Shown in pieces: positions 63,037 to 64,000 of a DNA stretch of 64,000 nucleotides. Source of the stretch: Devosia sp. Root685 (GTDB lineage: Bacteria; Pseudomonadota; Alphaproteobacteria; Rhizobiales; Devosiaceae). Under the pieces are notes generated by a model. The model was not told the DNA's origin, ran no database searches, and saw only the letters and a program-made list of their open reading frames with translations. The position numbers were made by a program, and so were the translations under genes. The stretch is taken from the NCBI RefSeq assembly GCF_001427875.1, contig NZ_LMHK01000001.1, positions 2,871-66,870 of the forward strand, given 5' to 3'. Every line of letters begins with the position of its first letter. The stretch's first letter is position 1.

Positions 63037-64000
63037 CTATTCGGCAGCGACTGCCGTGGGGGCCGGCGGCAGGGCGCCGGTGCTGTGGTCCCAGAGGCCG
63101 GAGCCGACGGCGATGGCTGCGGCGAGGGCCGAGGAAATGCCGCCGATGAGCGGCAGGAAACCATAGCCGAGGCCCGATTCGATGACACTGGCGCCGAGGA
63201 CGGCACCGATGGCGATGCCGATATTAAAGCCCGTCGGAATCAGGGCCGAGGCGAGATTGGGTGCGTCGGCGGCCCAGGCGAGGACGCGGGACTGGACCGG
63301 CGAGCCGAAGGCAAAGTTGACCCCGCCCCAGAGGATCGTGGCGATGGCCATGCCCACGGGGTAGGGGCTGACGAAATATATGGTGACGAACAGCACCGCC
63401 TGCAGCGCCAGGATGGCGACGAGGGAGGGCATGAGTTTCCAGTCGGCCAGGCGTCCGCCGATGAAGACGCCGATGGTCGAGCCGACACCGTAAAGCAGCA
63501 GTACCCAGGGCACGACGCCGGTTTCGATACCGGTCACATTGGTCAGGAGCGGTGTGATGTAGGTGAAAAGGCTATATTGGCCGATCATCACCAGGATGAC
63601 GATGAAGAGCGAGGCGACAATCTGCTGGCGGCCGAGCACCTTGATTTCGCGCATGAAGCTGCCGGAGGTGGTTTCCGAAGCGGCGTTGCGGGGCAGGAAG
63701 AGAGCGACGGCCAGGGTAGCCAGCAGGCCAATGATGCCGACGGCCCAGAAAGTGGCACGCCAGCCCAGCGCATTGCCGATGGCGGTGCCGCCGGGCACGC
63801 CGAGAATATTGGAAACAGTGAGGCCCGAGAGAATCAGCGCTACGGCAAAGCCGCGCTTGTCGGGGGAGACGATGCTGACAGCAACGATGGCGGCGATGCC
63901 GAAATAGGTGCCGTGGACGACCGAGACCAGCACGCGGGCGAGCATGAGCATTTCAAAATTCGGGGCGAGAGCGCAGAAGGCCTGGCCGAGAATGAAAACG
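63037..64000 (-). CDS. MFS transporter, N-terminus beyond the window
   Basis: A partial minus-strand gene. At least 320 residues are visible, with the frame still open at the window end (VFILGQAFCALAPNFEMLM before the first internal Met). The sequence has 10 or so hydrophobic helices: VLVSVVHGTYFGIAAIVAVS, GLTVSNILGVPGGTAIGNAL, VVPWVLLLYGVGSTIGVFIG. DHA1-type drug/metabolite exporter. Substrate unknown. It ends in a short Pro/Thr tail. Confidence 0.85.
   Translation of the reverse strand, partial: VFILGQAFCALAPNFEMLMLARVLVSVVHGTYFGIAAIVAVSIVSPDKRGFAVALILSGLTVSNILGVPGGTAIGNALGWRATFWAVGIIGLLATLAVALFLPRNAASETTSGSFMREIKVLGRQQIVASLFIVILVMIGQYSLFTYITPLLTNVTGIETGVVPWVLLLYGVGSTIGVFIGGRLADWKLMPSLVAILALQAVLFVTIYFVSPYPVGMAIATILWGGVNFAFGSPVQSRVLAWAADAPNLASALIPTGFNIGIAIGAVLGASVIESGLGYGFLPLIGGISSALAAAIAVGSGLWDHSTGALPPAPTAVAAE

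Overview
The window looks like chromosomal DNA of a GC-rich alphaproteobacterium of the Hyphomicrobiales, most like Devosia or a close relative. This is inferred from gene content and style, not from a database match. The pointers are a trxB gene followed by an LsrB/VtlR-type LysR gene, a UvrB with a roughly 200-residue N-terminal extension, GGAAC-N16/17-CGTT promoters of the EcfG general-stress type, small RNAs carrying CCUCCUCCC anti-Shine-Dalgarno loops, and many short palindromic intergenic repeats. I found no rRNA or tRNA gene, CRISPR array, insertion sequence or prophage.

Layout. 1-4.1 kb is accessory: two small orphan genes, a frameshifted reading frame, a DUF559 nuclease broken by a stop codon, and a clearly AT-richer two-gene cassette (2038-3832) of unknown function. 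4.1-10.2 kb holds uvrB, an HD-GYP protein and a PadR-controlled three-gene operon. 10.3-18.8 kb has a PRC-barrel stress gene, an AraC regulator, a HAF-repeat autotransporter coupled to a secreted partner, a heme-copper-oxidase-like fragment, a Spy-like protein, a class V aminotransferase, an EamA transporter and a DUF2147 protein. 18.8-27 kb has a candidate small RNA, tdk plus a thioesterase, two SH3/crystallin secreted paralogues, a CBS protein, a LacI regulator with three operators, an aspartate aminotransferase and a large orphan protein.

27.2-28.5 kb has no credible protein gene. It holds a tandem array of minus-strand small RNAs: three clear copies and one degenerate copy. Each has its own promoter, a conserved element exactly 10 bp upstream of the -35 box, and a terminator. 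28.6-44.8 kb is mostly housekeeping: HAD hydrolase, lsrB, trxB, greA, aldose dehydrogenase, csp, methyltransferase, threonine aldolase, acetyltransferase, carB, a pair of small secreted Cys proteins, corA with a possible leader-peptide attenuator, and an RlmL-like methyltransferase. 45.5-64 kb has motA/motB, DUF1328, an ABC exporter with a GNAT enzyme, two MFS transporters (the second cut by the window edge), ohr/ohrR with an operator, RNase T2, a Tat-exported CpdB-like esterase, a zinc metallopeptidase, a GT32 fusion, carA-azlC-azlD, a YqeY protein and a diguanylate cyclase.

The two most unusual regions are the AT-rich cassette at 2038-3832 and the small RNA array at 27181-28536. Common themes are envelope and secreted proteins, general stress response (three EcfG-type promoters), peroxide defence and cyclic-di-GMP signalling (one HD-GYP and one GGDEF protein).
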